Shown here: positions 17,383 to 25,671 of the stretch, piece after piece
How the letters are laid out: every line of letters begins with the position of its first letter
How positions within the stretch are numbered: the first letter of the stretch is position 1
Assembly (NCBI GenBank): GCA_039583695.1
Contig: JAVKSL010000006.1
Span: 13,488 to 77,487, forward strand
Length of the DNA: 64,000 nt
Reading direction: 5' to 3'
From: JAVKSL01 sp039583695
Lineage (GTDB): Bacteria > Actinomycetota > Acidimicrobiia > Acidimicrobiales > JAJPHD01
The notes under the pieces: model-generated
Told to the model about the DNA's origin: nothing
Databases searched by the model: none
The model's input: only the letters and a program-made list of their open reading frames with translations
Made by a program: the position numbers and the translations under genes

Positions 17383-18341
17383 AGACCCTCGACGGCGACC
17401 GCCAGGGCACCGGCCAGCTCCACGACCTGTGGATGACCGATCTCGGCACTGAAGACCTGGGGCAGGTGCAGCTGGGGCAACGCCAATCCGTCGGACAACC
17501 GGTGCAGCTGCTCGTCTTGAAGCTGCTGGCGTCCAATTCGAAAAGTTGCCGCCTCCTGCAGGCACCGGGCGTGGCCTGGAACCAGGCGCGCGCCCTGGCG
17601 GGCCGCCTCGGCTACAGGATCGACATCGAGACCCTCCAACGTCGGGAAGACACCGTTCACCACCACAGGGGCCAGGGTAACGCCCAACTTGGATTGGAGT
17701 CGCCCGGCCGTCTCTACCACCTCGTTCACAGGGGTCTCCTCGGGAACGGTGACCAGCAGCACCTGGCAACGAGCTGGGTCCCCCAGCAGCTCGGCAACCT
17801 CGGTGGCCTGGGCTCGGATCGGCCCGACCCTGGCGACATCCGCCAGACCCGCGGCACTACCTAGAAAGGTCAGCGCGTGCCCGGCAGCCGGCGCGTCCAC
17901 GACGATCAGATCGGCAGCACCAGCCAGCTCCAGCTGCTTGATCTTGCCCAGGACCAGCACGTCACGAATGCCCGGCGCGGCCATTGCAAAGACCTCGAGG
18001 GCACCGTCGGACAGCAGCTTGTAAAGGACCTTTCCCAAGCCATGGGTCTGCAGGTAATCCACCAAGGCGTCGTCGGGGGTGATCGCCCGTCCCCGCAACC
18101 GCCCCCTGCGTCCTGGTCCCTCGACCGCCGACCACAGGGCGGCCTCCCGGTAGCTCAAGTCCTCAGGATGACCCAGGAGCGCAGCGACACCACCCCGGCC
18201 CTCCAGCTGGATCACCAGCACGTCCAGCCCAGCGTTTGCCGCCATCACCCCGACTGCGGCGCTCACTGTGGTCTTGCCAACCCCGCCCTTGCCTGCGACG
18301 ACCAGGACCCGGCACTGTCGACACCATGAGGCGACATCCAT
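17379..18341 (-). CDS. ArsA/Get3-family ATPase, first of a pair
   Basis: 320 aa. Walker A VLVVAGKGGVGKTTVSAAVG near the N-terminus, switch region VIQLEGRGGVAALLG, LIVVDAPAAGHALTFL. It lacks a second ATPase half, as in Get3 and Rv3679-type proteins. The C-terminal half has an NGVFPTLEGLDVDPVAEA segment typical of the group. First gene of a two-gene operon, divergent from WhiB; the two starts are about 85 bp apart, giving room for shared control. Confidence 0.88.
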   Translation of the reverse strand: MDVASWCRQCRVLVVAGKGGVGKTTVSAAVGVMAANAGLDVLVIQLEGRGGVAALLGHPEDLSYREAALWSAVEGPGRRGRLRGRAITPDDALVDYLQTHGLGKVLYKLLSDGALEVFAMAAPGIRDVLVLGKIKQLELAGAADLIVVDAPAAGHALTFLGSAAGLADVARVGPIRAQATEVAELLGDPARCQVLLVTVPEETPVNEVVETAGRLQSKLGVTLAPVVVNGVFPTLEGLDVDPVAEAARQGARLVPGHARCLQEAATFRIGRQQLQDEQLHRLSDGLALPQLHLPQVFSAEIGHPQVVELAGALAVAVEGL

Positions 18342-18425
18342 GTCGGTCCCATGCTACCCGGGGGACGGGTCCCAACCGAGGAAATCACGTCTTGTGGGAG
18401 CTGGCGAGCGGTTGTAGTGTGGAAA

Positions 18426-18725
18426 ATGAGGGACGCAAAGGGGTGGATGCAAGTGGGTTCTCAGGAAGTTCGAAAGACTTGGCAGGACCAAGCTGCGTGC
18501 AGGGGGCCGCAGGCGTCGATGTTCTACCCCCCATTGAGCTTCGAGCGCCGGGACGAGAAGGCGATGCGCGAAGCCGCTGCCAAGGCGATCTGTGAGCGCT
18601 GCCCAGTCAGGAGGGAGTGCCTGGACTACGCCATCACGACCCGCGAGCCCCACGGGATATGGGGCGGCCTCAGCGAGTGCGAGCGAAGGGCACTCCTCGC
18701 CCGCCTCGCCCGCCGGACAGGTTGA
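18426..18725 (+). CDS. WhiB-family [4Fe-4S] transcription factor (WhiB4-like position)
   Basis: 99 aa from ATG at 18426. It has the four cluster cysteines (AACRGP, AICERCPVRREC) and the GIWGGLSECERR turn used to contact sigma-A, followed by a basic C-terminus (LLARLARRTG). WhiB proteins are actinobacterial Fe-S regulators responding to redox signals or NO. A TAGTGT box ends 5 nt before this ATG, so the transcript may be leaderless; a second ATG at 18447 follows AAAGGGG and is an alternative start. Divergence from two ArsA-type ATPases is the same order as at whiB4 in mycobacteria. Confidence 0.9.
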   Translation: MRDAKGWMQVGSQEVRKTWQDQAACRGPQASMFYPPLSFERRDEKAMREAAAKAICERCPVRRECLDYAITTREPHGIWGGLSECERRALLARLARRTG

Positions 18726-18879
18726 GGGACGTCATCCCTGCCTACCTGGCTCCGCATCGGTAGATCGGTCGGGCGCTCTGGCGCCAGTGACCGGCGCGGG
18801 GGCCGCGTCTGACTTGCAAACCTGAGGTCGCACCGGTAAGCTGTTCGCAATAACGAGAGGACCGGCGACTGGAGGCTTT

Positions 18880-20328
18880 GTGGCGACTGCTGTGGAAGCC
18901 GCCTCTACGGCGGAGGCGAGTCGTGAGCGCAAGCTCCGTCAGACTTTCCACTTGTGGGACCTCATCCCTCTGTCGGTCTCCAGCGTCGGACCGATGTTCT
19001 CAGTGGCCGCCACCGGCGGGGTGATGGCCGCGCAAGCCGGATGGTGGACACTCCCAGCCATAGGTATCCTGGCCATTCCGTTCATAATCTCGAGCTTCAT
19101 ATTCCGCCTGCTCAACAGGCATTTCCCCCAATCCGGAGCCTCATACCACTGGTCGGCGCGGGTTGTCGGGCGGGGCATCTCCCGCTACCAGGCGTGGATC
19201 CTGATCCTCGCCTACTTCTTCTCGATCCCCCCGATCGCCATCCCGGCGGGCGCCTACACCCTGGCGTTGATCGCTCCCAGCTACAACGCCCCGGCGATCG
19301 TTCAGCTCGGCGTCACGCTGTTCTGGATCGGCTTCGCTGCGATCCCCCTGCTGCTCGGTGGGAAGCCCACCGCCCGCATCACCCAGGTGTTCTTCGCCGT
19401 GGAGATGATCTCGCTCGCCTCCTTCGGGGTGATCGGCGCCCTCAGCTGGCACCGGCTGGCCGTCCCCATCCACTTCGGTAAGCCCCCGATAGGCGGTATC
19501 CTGATCGTTGCCGTCGTGGCCGCCACCATCCTTGACGGCTGGGAGATCGACAGCTATGCCGCCGAGGAGTCCCAGCGTCCGCGCCACCATCCGGGCATCG
19601 GCGGGATAATCGGCGCCCTCGGCGCGTTGTTGTTCTATGCCATCCTTTACCCGCTCATGTTCGGCGAGACGCCGTTGCACCTGCTGGCCAACTCCGCCGA
19701 CCCCCTGACGGCCTGGTCCCACCGCCTGATACCGGGAGCTCCATGGGCGATGCTGATCCCGATCTTGATGTCAACCGCCGGTGGTCTGTGGCTGACCAGC
19801 TATATCCTCACCCGGGCCCTGTTCGCCATGGGGCGGGAGCGCCTGATCCCGACCGGCTTCGCCAAGCTGAACCGCTTCCACGTCCCGTGGGTAGCTATCG
19901 CCGCTGCCCTCGGCCTGGCGCTGGTCGTCGTGATCCTCCAGCTTTTCGTCTCCTCGCTGGGGAGCTTCTTCACTCTCGTGCTCTCCGCTGCAGGCTTCTT
20001 CTTGCTGGCGGAGTTCTTCTTGGACTCGGTCACCGCCGTCGTGTTCCTAACCGTGGGCCACAAGCGTCTCCCCGACGTCGGCCTGCGACCTCACCCCCAC
20101 CGCTGGCTCCTCGCCGGCTCGTTGTCCTCGTCACTGATCATGGGTGCGCTCCTGGTTGCGTTCTTCATCTTCGGGCCCAAGGCGATCGGCAACGGGGTGG
20201 ACGTGACGTTCGGCATCTTGTTAGCCCTCGGCCTCGGATTCGCGTGGGTAACCAAGCGGCGGGCCTCCCCGGCATTCCTCTTCGCCGGAAAGGACGTCCT
20301 CTCAGGCACCGGGAAGCTGCACAGCTAG
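18880..20328 (+). CDS. APC-superfamily amino-acid permease
   Basis: 482 aa, an integral membrane protein with about 12 hydrophobic segments. The first helix region LIPLSVSSVGPMFSVAATGG holds the unwound GPM-type substrate site of APC transporters, and a long cytoplasmic loop carries DSYAAEESQRPRHH. It imports or exchanges amino acids or polyamines; the substrate cannot be told. GTG start at 18880 with GGAGG 4 nt upstream. The 3' end overlaps the converging VKOR gene by 4 bp. Confidence 0.88.
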   Translation: MATAVEAASTAEASRERKLRQTFHLWDLIPLSVSSVGPMFSVAATGGVMAAQAGWWTLPAIGILAIPFIISSFIFRLLNRHFPQSGASYHWSARVVGRGISRYQAWILILAYFFSIPPIAIPAGAYTLALIAPSYNAPAIVQLGVTLFWIGFAAIPLLLGGKPTARITQVFFAVEMISLASFGVIGALSWHRLAVPIHFGKPPIGGILIVAVVAATILDGWEIDSYAAEESQRPRHHPGIGGIIGALGALLFYAILYPLMFGETPLHLLANSADPLTAWSHRLIPGAPWAMLIPILMSTAGGLWLTSYILTRALFAMGRERLIPTGFAKLNRFHVPWVAIAAALGLALVVVILQLFVSSLGSFFTLVLSAAGFFLLAEFFLDSVTAVVFLTVGHKRLPDVGLRPHPHRWLLAGSLSSSLIMGALLVAFFIFGPKAIGNGVDVTFGILLALGLGFAWVTKRRASPAFLFAGKDVLSGTGKLHS

Positions 20329-20822
20329 CGGTTGGGGACCCTACCCAGACCCCGCTGATTCGAGCCCACTGCCACCAGCAGGAACAGCAGGAACGCCAGG
20401 CCGTGGATGATCGTGCAGTATTCGCAGATGTTCCCGATTATCAATACCTCGGTGTACACCAGATAGATCACGAAGCCCATCCCGACCACAGCCCCGACCA
20501 GCCGGACCCGCGCCAGCCAGGCGCCGATGGGCCCCCCCGCACGCCAGCTCTGGGGGAGGTTGAGCCCCACCATCGCTACGAAGTAGGCCAGGCCCAGCAC
20601 CGCCACCGGTATCCCCAGGATCTCGGACTGGGCACTGGTGGTGACCTTGGCGCAATTGACCAGGCCATGGCTGCTGCACACCAGTGGGATTGCCGCGGGG
20701 TTGTAGTGGGTGAGAGTCAGGTAGATTGCGTCTCCGACCCCGAGCAATGCTACGCCGGTGGCTACAAGCGGTATCCACCCGGCAATCTCGCGCGTCGAGG
20801 TGCGGTCCGCAGCTACGTTCAC
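20325..20822 (-). CDS. Vitamin K epoxide reductase (VKOR) family protein
   Basis: 165 aa from GTG at 20822, overlapping the upstream gene's stop by 4 bp. Four to five membrane helices. The loop cysteines lie in VCSSHGLVNCAKV and the active-site CxxC in GNICEYCTIIHGLAF. In actinobacteria VKOR reoxidises a DsbA-like partner and passes electrons to quinone, supporting disulfide formation outside the cytoplasm. The coupled upstream gene encodes a membrane-anchored thioredoxin-like protein, the likely partner. Confidence 0.92.
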   Translation of the reverse strand: MNVAADRTSTREIAGWIPLVATGVALLGVGDAIYLTLTHYNPAAIPLVCSSHGLVNCAKVTTSAQSEILGIPVAVLGLAYFVAMVGLNLPQSWRAGGPIGAWLARVRLVGAVVGMGFVIYLVYTEVLIIGNICEYCTIIHGLAFLLFLLVAVGSNQRGLGRVPNR

Positions 20823-22345
20823 GTCGTGCGGGCCAGCGTGGCCTGGGCCGCTGCGATCACTGGCCCGGAGCAAACCGACGTGGGCTGGCTGTTGGTCAGC
20901 TTGCACAGCGCCGCAGTGAAGTAGTTGGCACCGCCTTCGATCCCCTGAGCGACCGGAGAGCTTGGCACCGTCAGGCTGCCCGCGATGGTCCCCAGGGATA
21001 GGCCATGGAGCACTTGAGGGTTGTACTCGGCACCGACCTCGATGTAGCGGTTGGCCAGGTCGATGAACGGGATCGGGTTGCCCTGGCTGGAGGTGCTGTT
21101 GGCTGATCCGCTGTAGGGAGGCACGTCGTACTTCAAGAAGACTTTGTTCTCGGCGCCAGTGAGCTTTTGTAGAGGGGCGTAGGTGTTAGTGGTTTTTTCC
21201 ACCGGCACGAAGCTCAGGTACTTGCTGGTGTAGCTGGACCCGTAGAAGCTGAACGTCTGAGTGCTCGGGTAGATGTCCGTCGAGGACGACGACGTAGCCT
21301 TGAGCCCCGAGAGGGTGCCAAAGCGCGAAAGGGCAACGACCATCGACCACCGCTCGGCCGCGCAGTAGGGGCAGTACTCGGCCCCGACGTAAAGGACCTC
21401 GGGCTTACCCTTGAGGGTCAGCAGGGGCGGGGGCGGCTTGACCTGGAGGGGTATGCCGATCACCTGGTGTGTCCCCAAGCCCACCTTCGCCAGGTCGGCT
21501 GCTGGCACGTTGGTGGCAGCTTGGACTACGTCGGTTGGGGCGCCAACGGTTGGCGATCCGCCGCCGCTGCCGCTGGTCAGCTTGACGGCCACGATGATGC
21601 CGACGATCACGATCACCAGGGTTGCCAGGACGAGCGCCATGAGACCACTGCTCACCCGCTGCTTCCCCCTGGCTCCCACCCTCCTGACCCCAGCCCTGGC
21701 GGCTTTGGAACCAGGACCGTGGGTCCCGCCGGACTTCATCCCTGTCTTGGGCCCCGGTCCCTTGGTCCCTGTCTTGGGCCCCGGTCCCTTGGTCCCTGGC
21801 TTGGCAGCCGGCCGCCCGCCAGCACCGTTGGCACCTGCCCCTGTCCGGGAGCCGGGAGCATTGGTACGCCCGGATCCCCTGGGTTTGACCGCCGGCCTGC
21901 CACCCGGCTTGGCCTTGGCTTTTACCGGGGGCCTGCCCTTCGCCTTGGCTGCAAGCTTGGCCTCGGACACGACCGGCGTCTTGGCCTGCCCGTCGGGGTC
22001 GGCGGGGCTGTGGTCGGCGGGGCTGTGGTCGGCGGGGCTGTGGTCGGCGGGGCTGTGGTCGGCGGGGCTGTGGTCGGCGGGGCTGTCGGCGGGGCTGTCG
22101 GCGGGGCTGTCGGCGGGGCTGTCGGCGGGCAAGACCTGGTCATTGGTGACTGCCTCGGTGGTCACGATCGCCTCAGCGACGCCGCTCTGGCCGGTGTCCG
22201 GGTCGGCGGCAGCAGCCTCGAAGACGCCATCGCCGGGGTCAGGATTTGCGCCAGCACCGAGCGGCGGCGGCTCGGGTTTGGTGCCGGGACCCCCCGGGCC
22301 TCCGGGAAGCTGGTCGGCGGGTAAACCTCGACTGGATCTGGCCAC
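20819..22345 (-). CDS. Membrane-anchored DUF929 thioredoxin-like protein with repetitive N-terminus
   Basis: 508 aa. About 230 N-terminal residues are disordered and repetitive: four DSPA and five DHSPA units, then Lys/Pro/Gly-rich sequence with two KGPGPKTGT units. One membrane helix follows (GLMALVLATLVIVIVGIIVAV). The rest is an extracytoplasmic DUF929 domain with LYVGAEYCPYCAAERWSMVV; the CPYC motif is thioredoxin-like, and a later Cys pair lies in ALCKLTNSQPTSVCSG. It probably works with VKOR downstream as a disulfide oxidoreductase (inference from coupling). GTG start at 22345 follows AAGGA with 6-nt spacing. Confidence 0.85.
   Translation of the reverse strand: MARSSRGLPADQLPGGPGGPGTKPEPPPLGAGANPDPGDGVFEAAAADPDTGQSGVAEAIVTTEAVTNDQVLPADSPADSPADSPADSPADHSPADHSPADHSPADHSPADHSPADPDGQAKTPVVSEAKLAAKAKGRPPVKAKAKPGGRPAVKPRGSGRTNAPGSRTGAGANGAGGRPAAKPGTKGPGPKTGTKGPGPKTGMKSGGTHGPGSKAARAGVRRVGARGKQRVSSGLMALVLATLVIVIVGIIVAVKLTSGSGGGSPTVGAPTDVVQAATNVPAADLAKVGLGTHQVIGIPLQVKPPPPLLTLKGKPEVLYVGAEYCPYCAAERWSMVVALSRFGTLSGLKATSSSSTDIYPSTQTFSFYGSSYTSKYLSFVPVEKTTNTYAPLQKLTGAENKVFLKYDVPPYSGSANSTSSQGNPIPFIDLANRYIEVGAEYNPQVLHGLSLGTIAGSLTVPSSPVAQGIEGGANYFTAALCKLTNSQPTSVCSGPVIAAAQATLARTT
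21998..22120 (-). repeat. In-frame tandem repeats, 15 bp x5 and 12 bp x4
   Basis: Five identical 15-bp units (GTCGGCGGGGCTGTG on the plus strand, encoding DHSPA) at 21998-22072 run straight into four 12-bp units lacking TGT-phase bases (GTCGGCGGGGCT, encoding DSPA) at 22073-22120. The 12-bp unit is the 15-bp unit with one codon deleted. A further 27-bp unit is duplicated in the same gene at 21741-21794. Confidence 0.95.
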
Positions 22346-22409
22346 GGCGCATCCTTGGTGGTGGAAGGGTCATCAGGTCCGCCAAGCGGACCTGATGATG
22401 TTACTTCCC

Positions 22410-24179
22410 CTAAAGGTCAGTGGGTAGCGCGCCATCTCGGGCCGCGGGGAGCCGAGGACCCGCCACACGCAAGGCGCCCCGGCGGCGGGTTACCCCGGCG
22501 GCGTCGAGACATCCCAGCAGGGGCATCAGCCAACGGCGGGTGGTCCCGAGGGCCTCCTTGATCTGCGCCGCGGTGACACCCTCGGAGTGCGCGGCCAGAA
22601 GGCCCGCCACCACCTCTGCCGCTCTGGCCAGCGCCGGCACGGAGAACCAGACCCCGTCACACTCCTTCACCAGCCCCAGCCTGGCCATATCCCGCAGGTC
22701 AGCTCGGTCCACCCCAGCTGGCTCAGGAGGCGCGAACGGCGATGCCTCCAGAGCAGCCAGAAAGGGGTGGCTGGCCAGACGCTCGGCACCAGTGGGATTG
22801 CCAGACAAGCGGATCCGTCCCCCTTCGACCACCAGGTCGGGAAGGACCTGCGCTAGCTCCCGATGCCTCTGGTCCAACAGCACCGAGTCGAGGCCTGGTG
22901 CACCCGCCGCCGCGACGGCAGCCCGCACCTCGGTGCTGGCGCATTCAAGCGCCTCCGGATCGACGCACCAGCGGCCGGCGAGATTCGGCGGTCGACGCTC
23001 GCCGGTCAGAAGCTCCAGCAGGTCCGCCTCCACCCAGCCCCTCTCGGCGATCACCCGTTCAACGGAGCGATCGGGCCGGGCTCTGGCAGCCGGCAGGACC
23101 GGTGCCACATCCAAGACCTCACCGCCCCCCACCGTCTCGGCCCGCCCGGACTCGCGCAGTACATAGCGGTCCCCGGGCAGCAACGGCAGGGTCGCGGGGA
23201 TATGGAGCCTCACCAAGCCCGAAGCGCCTGCCGCGACTCGCGTCCCGAGCAGGACGCGCACCCTCACCGGGTACTCGCCTGAACCCAAATACACCTGGTA
23301 AGCACCCCGCTGGGTCACCTCGTGTCCCAGGTCGGTCAAGACGGACAACGATGCATCGAAGGTCTGAGTCGGCAACCATTGGCGGGCCAGGACCACCGCG
23401 TCTCCCCGTGCCACCTCGCCATGCCCGATCCCGGCCAGGTTCAGCGCCAAACGACACCCCGGATCGGCGTCGCTGATCTGGCAGCCGTGGGACTGAAGCC
23501 CCCGAACCCGGGCCGACCGGGAACGCCGCCCTCCCGGACCAACCAGGATCACCTCGGCGCCCACCTCGAGACGCCCGCCGGTGAGGGTGCCGGTGACCAC
23601 GGTTCCCGCTCCCCTGGCAGGGAAGCTACGGTCCACCCAAAGGCGCGGCCGGCCCCTGTCGGCAGCCGTGAGCGTCCGGCCCAAGGCCCGGTCCAACGCC
23701 CCGCGCAGCTCAGCCAGCCCCCGCCCAACCGGGGCGTCCACTTCTACCACCTCGGCCCGATCCAGGAAGCTCCCCGCCACAGCTTCTCCCACCTCCATTC
23801 GAACCAGCTCCACCCGGTCGTCATCCAACCCGGCAACCTTGGTGAGCGCCACGACACCTGCCCTCACCCCAAGCAACTCGAGGATGCGCAGGTGCTCCTC
23901 AGATTGTGGCTTCCAACCTTCGGTGGCTGCCACCACGAACAAGCAGGCGTCCACCGCGCCCACACCAGCAAGCATGTTCCTTATGAACCGGACATGCCCT
24001 GGCACATCCACGAATCCGACCTCGCGCCCTGACGCCAGCGTCGTGAACGCAAAACCCAGGTCGATGGTGAGCCCCCTCGCCTTCTCCTCGGCCAGGCGGT
24101 CCGGATCCGTGCCGGTAAGAGCCAGGACAAGGGTGGACTTGCCGTGGTCGACGTGCCCGGCGGTGGCGACTACGTGCAC
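22410..24179 (-). CDS. selB: Selenocysteine-specific elongation factor SelB
   Basis: 589 aa. The GTPase domain begins at the N-terminus with VATAGHVDHGKSTLVLALTG, KARGLTIDLGFAF, FVDVPGHVRFIRNM and ALTKVAGLDDD, which is the SelB signature. EF-Tu-like domains II and III follow, then the C-terminal winged-helix repeats that bind the SECIS hairpin in mRNA (GVTAAQIKEALGTTRRWLMPLLGCLDAAG). SelB delivers Sec-tRNA to in-frame UGA codons. GTG start at 24179. It lies 116 bp downstream of selA on the same strand, with a strong hairpin between. No selC or selenoprotein gene is visible in this window. Confidence 0.95.
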   Translation of the reverse strand: MHVVATAGHVDHGKSTLVLALTGTDPDRLAEEKARGLTIDLGFAFTTLASGREVGFVDVPGHVRFIRNMLAGVGAVDACLFVVAATEGWKPQSEEHLRILELLGVRAGVVALTKVAGLDDDRVELVRMEVGEAVAGSFLDRAEVVEVDAPVGRGLAELRGALDRALGRTLTAADRGRPRLWVDRSFPARGAGTVVTGTLTGGRLEVGAEVILVGPGGRRSRSARVRGLQSHGCQISDADPGCRLALNLAGIGHGEVARGDAVVLARQWLPTQTFDASLSVLTDLGHEVTQRGAYQVYLGSGEYPVRVRVLLGTRVAAGASGLVRLHIPATLPLLPGDRYVLRESGRAETVGGGEVLDVAPVLPAARARPDRSVERVIAERGWVEADLLELLTGERRPPNLAGRWCVDPEALECASTEVRAAVAAAGAPGLDSVLLDQRHRELAQVLPDLVVEGGRIRLSGNPTGAERLASHPFLAALEASPFAPPEPAGVDRADLRDMARLGLVKECDGVWFSVPALARAAEVVAGLLAAHSEGVTAAQIKEALGTTRRWLMPLLGCLDAAGVTRRRGALRVAGPRLPAARDGALPTDL

Positions 24180-24196
24180 AACCGGTCAGCTCCAGC

Positions 24197-24247
24197 CGAA
24201 GCTATTGCACTTAGCCACGTTTTCGGTCACTAAGTGCAATCGCTTCG
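24197..24247 (-). other. Strong hairpin between selA and selB
   Basis: ATTGCACTTAG at 24204-24214 pairs perfectly with CTAAGTGCAAT at 24230-24240. After one mismatch the stem extends with CGAAGC/GCTTCG, about 17 pairs in all around a 15-base loop. No T-run follows. Immediately upstream in the selA-selB transcript are four near-copies of TCGTGG-type 7-mers (24248-24280). It could be an attenuator, an RNA-stability element or a SelB-binding site. Confidence 0.7.
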
Positions 24248-24295
24248 CCACGAACCACGAACCACGAGCCACGAGCAGCGCCGGAAAGCACCGTG

Positions 24296-25564
24296 TCACC
24301 GAGCCGACGAACCGGGGCGGGCCGACGAAAGCGCCTTGACCAGGGTCGGGTCATCCGACGGGTCAACGGTGCGCAGGTCCGCGACTGTCCGCCCCCCAAC
24401 GACCCTCGCGATCACCGGTGGATCGAAGCGCCGCAGCTCCGACGCCACATCTCCGTCGAGCGCCACTCCCACCGAAGGGATCTCGGTGCCCGGTGCAGAG
24501 CCCCCTCCCGCAACCGAGACGCAATCCACAACCTCCCCGACCCCCAGCCCCCTAGCTCGGCCACGCAGCTCACTCACATCCAGCGCCGCCATACGCCAGA
24601 ACGGGATGGCTGACCCGTCTCCCCGCAGGTAAGCCAGGCAAGTCTCCTGGAGCTCGGTCAGGACCAGGCCGCCAGGCCGAAGCACCCTCGCCAAGGGGTG
24701 TCGCGCACAGCGCTCCACCAGCTCGGCTCGCCCAGCTATCACCCCTCCCTGCGGACCCCCCATCAGCTTGTCGCACGAGAACGTAACCAGGGCGGCGCCA
24801 GCGATCAGCGTCTGGCGAGCTGCCGGCTCATCGGCCAGCCAGGCGGGCGGCCCGCCACCCAACCAGGGGGTGCGGGCATCCAGAAGGCCCGAGCCGAGGT
24901 CGGCCACCACCGGCACCCCAAGCGACACCAGCGCCCCAACTGCCACGGACTGGGTGAATCCGAGCATCTTGTAGTTCGAGGCGTGCACCTTCAGCAGAAG
25001 CGCAGGGTCGTAGGCCGCGACCGCGCGGGAATAGTCCTCCAGCCGGGTCCGGTTGGTGGTGCCCACCTCCGCGAGCGTGGCACCCGACTCCTCCAGAACT
25101 TCGGGAATCCTGAATCCCCCTCCGATCTCGACCAGCTCCCCCCTGCTCACCACCACCGCCCGCCCGCGGGCCAGCGCCGCCAGGACCAGCAGCACCGCGC
25201 CCGCCCCGTTGTTCACCACCAGGGCGGCTTCGGCCCCGGTCAGGCGCGCCACCAGAGCAGAAGCGTGAGCTTGACGCGAGCCTCGCTTGCCCGTTACCAG
25301 GTCCAGCTCCAAGTTGAGGCCCCGCATTGGTACGACGGCATGGGACATCAAAGGAGAACGGCCCAGGTTGGTGTGAATCAGCACACCCGTGGCATTGATC
25401 ACAGGACGCAGCAGGCAGCGTTCGACCGCCTCCGCCCGCTTCCTGGCCGAATCCGGGTCCCCCGCTTCGATCGCCGCTCGAGCCGCATCGACCAGCAGGG
25501 GGTGGGGCAGATCCACGTCTGCCAGCACCCGGGTCAGCGAGTCCACCGACGGCGGTCGCAGCAC
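24296..25564 (-). CDS. selA: L-seryl-tRNA(Sec) selenium transferase SelA
   Basis: 422 aa, PLP-dependent. Recognisable by RPVINATGVLIHTNLGRSPL near residue 55, NNGAGAVLLVLAALA, EIGGGFRIPEVLEESG, EVGTTNRTRLEDY, and the PLP lysine in TFSCDKLMGGPQGG. It converts Ser-tRNA(Sec) to Sec-tRNA(Sec) using selenophosphate. GTG start at 25564; a TAGTCT box ends 7 nt upstream, so the message is probably leaderless. First gene of selAB. Confidence 0.95.
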   Translation of the reverse strand: MLRPPSVDSLTRVLADVDLPHPLLVDAARAAIEAGDPDSARKRAEAVERCLLRPVINATGVLIHTNLGRSPLMSHAVVPMRGLNLELDLVTGKRGSRQAHASALVARLTGAEAALVVNNGAGAVLLVLAALARGRAVVVSRGELVEIGGGFRIPEVLEESGATLAEVGTTNRTRLEDYSRAVAAYDPALLLKVHASNYKMLGFTQSVAVGALVSLGVPVVADLGSGLLDARTPWLGGGPPAWLADEPAARQTLIAGAALVTFSCDKLMGGPQGGVIAGRAELVERCARHPLARVLRPGGLVLTELQETCLAYLRGDGSAIPFWRMAALDVSELRGRARGLGVGEVVDCVSVAGGGSAPGTEIPSVGVALDGDVASELRRFDPPVIARVVGGRTVADLRTVDPSDDPTLVKALSSARPGSSAR

Positions 25565-25671
25565 ACTGATGAGACTAGACCGGAGCCCCGATTCCGACCA
25601 CCCGAAGTGGCACTGGTTTGGGGTCTATAACAACCAGAATCACTACCACGCAGGGAACCGTCGGGCGGACC

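Noticed and set aside
21998..22120. CRISPR-like array
   Set aside because: Repeats are 12-15 bp with no spacers and lie in frame inside a gene; they are a minisatellite.
22410..25564. A selenoprotein gene linked to selAB
   Set aside because: No gene in the window shows an in-frame TGA continuing a recognisable protein.
25565..25671. tRNA-Sec (selC) next to selA
   Set aside because: No cloverleaf with a TCA anticodon and a long variable arm could be drawn.
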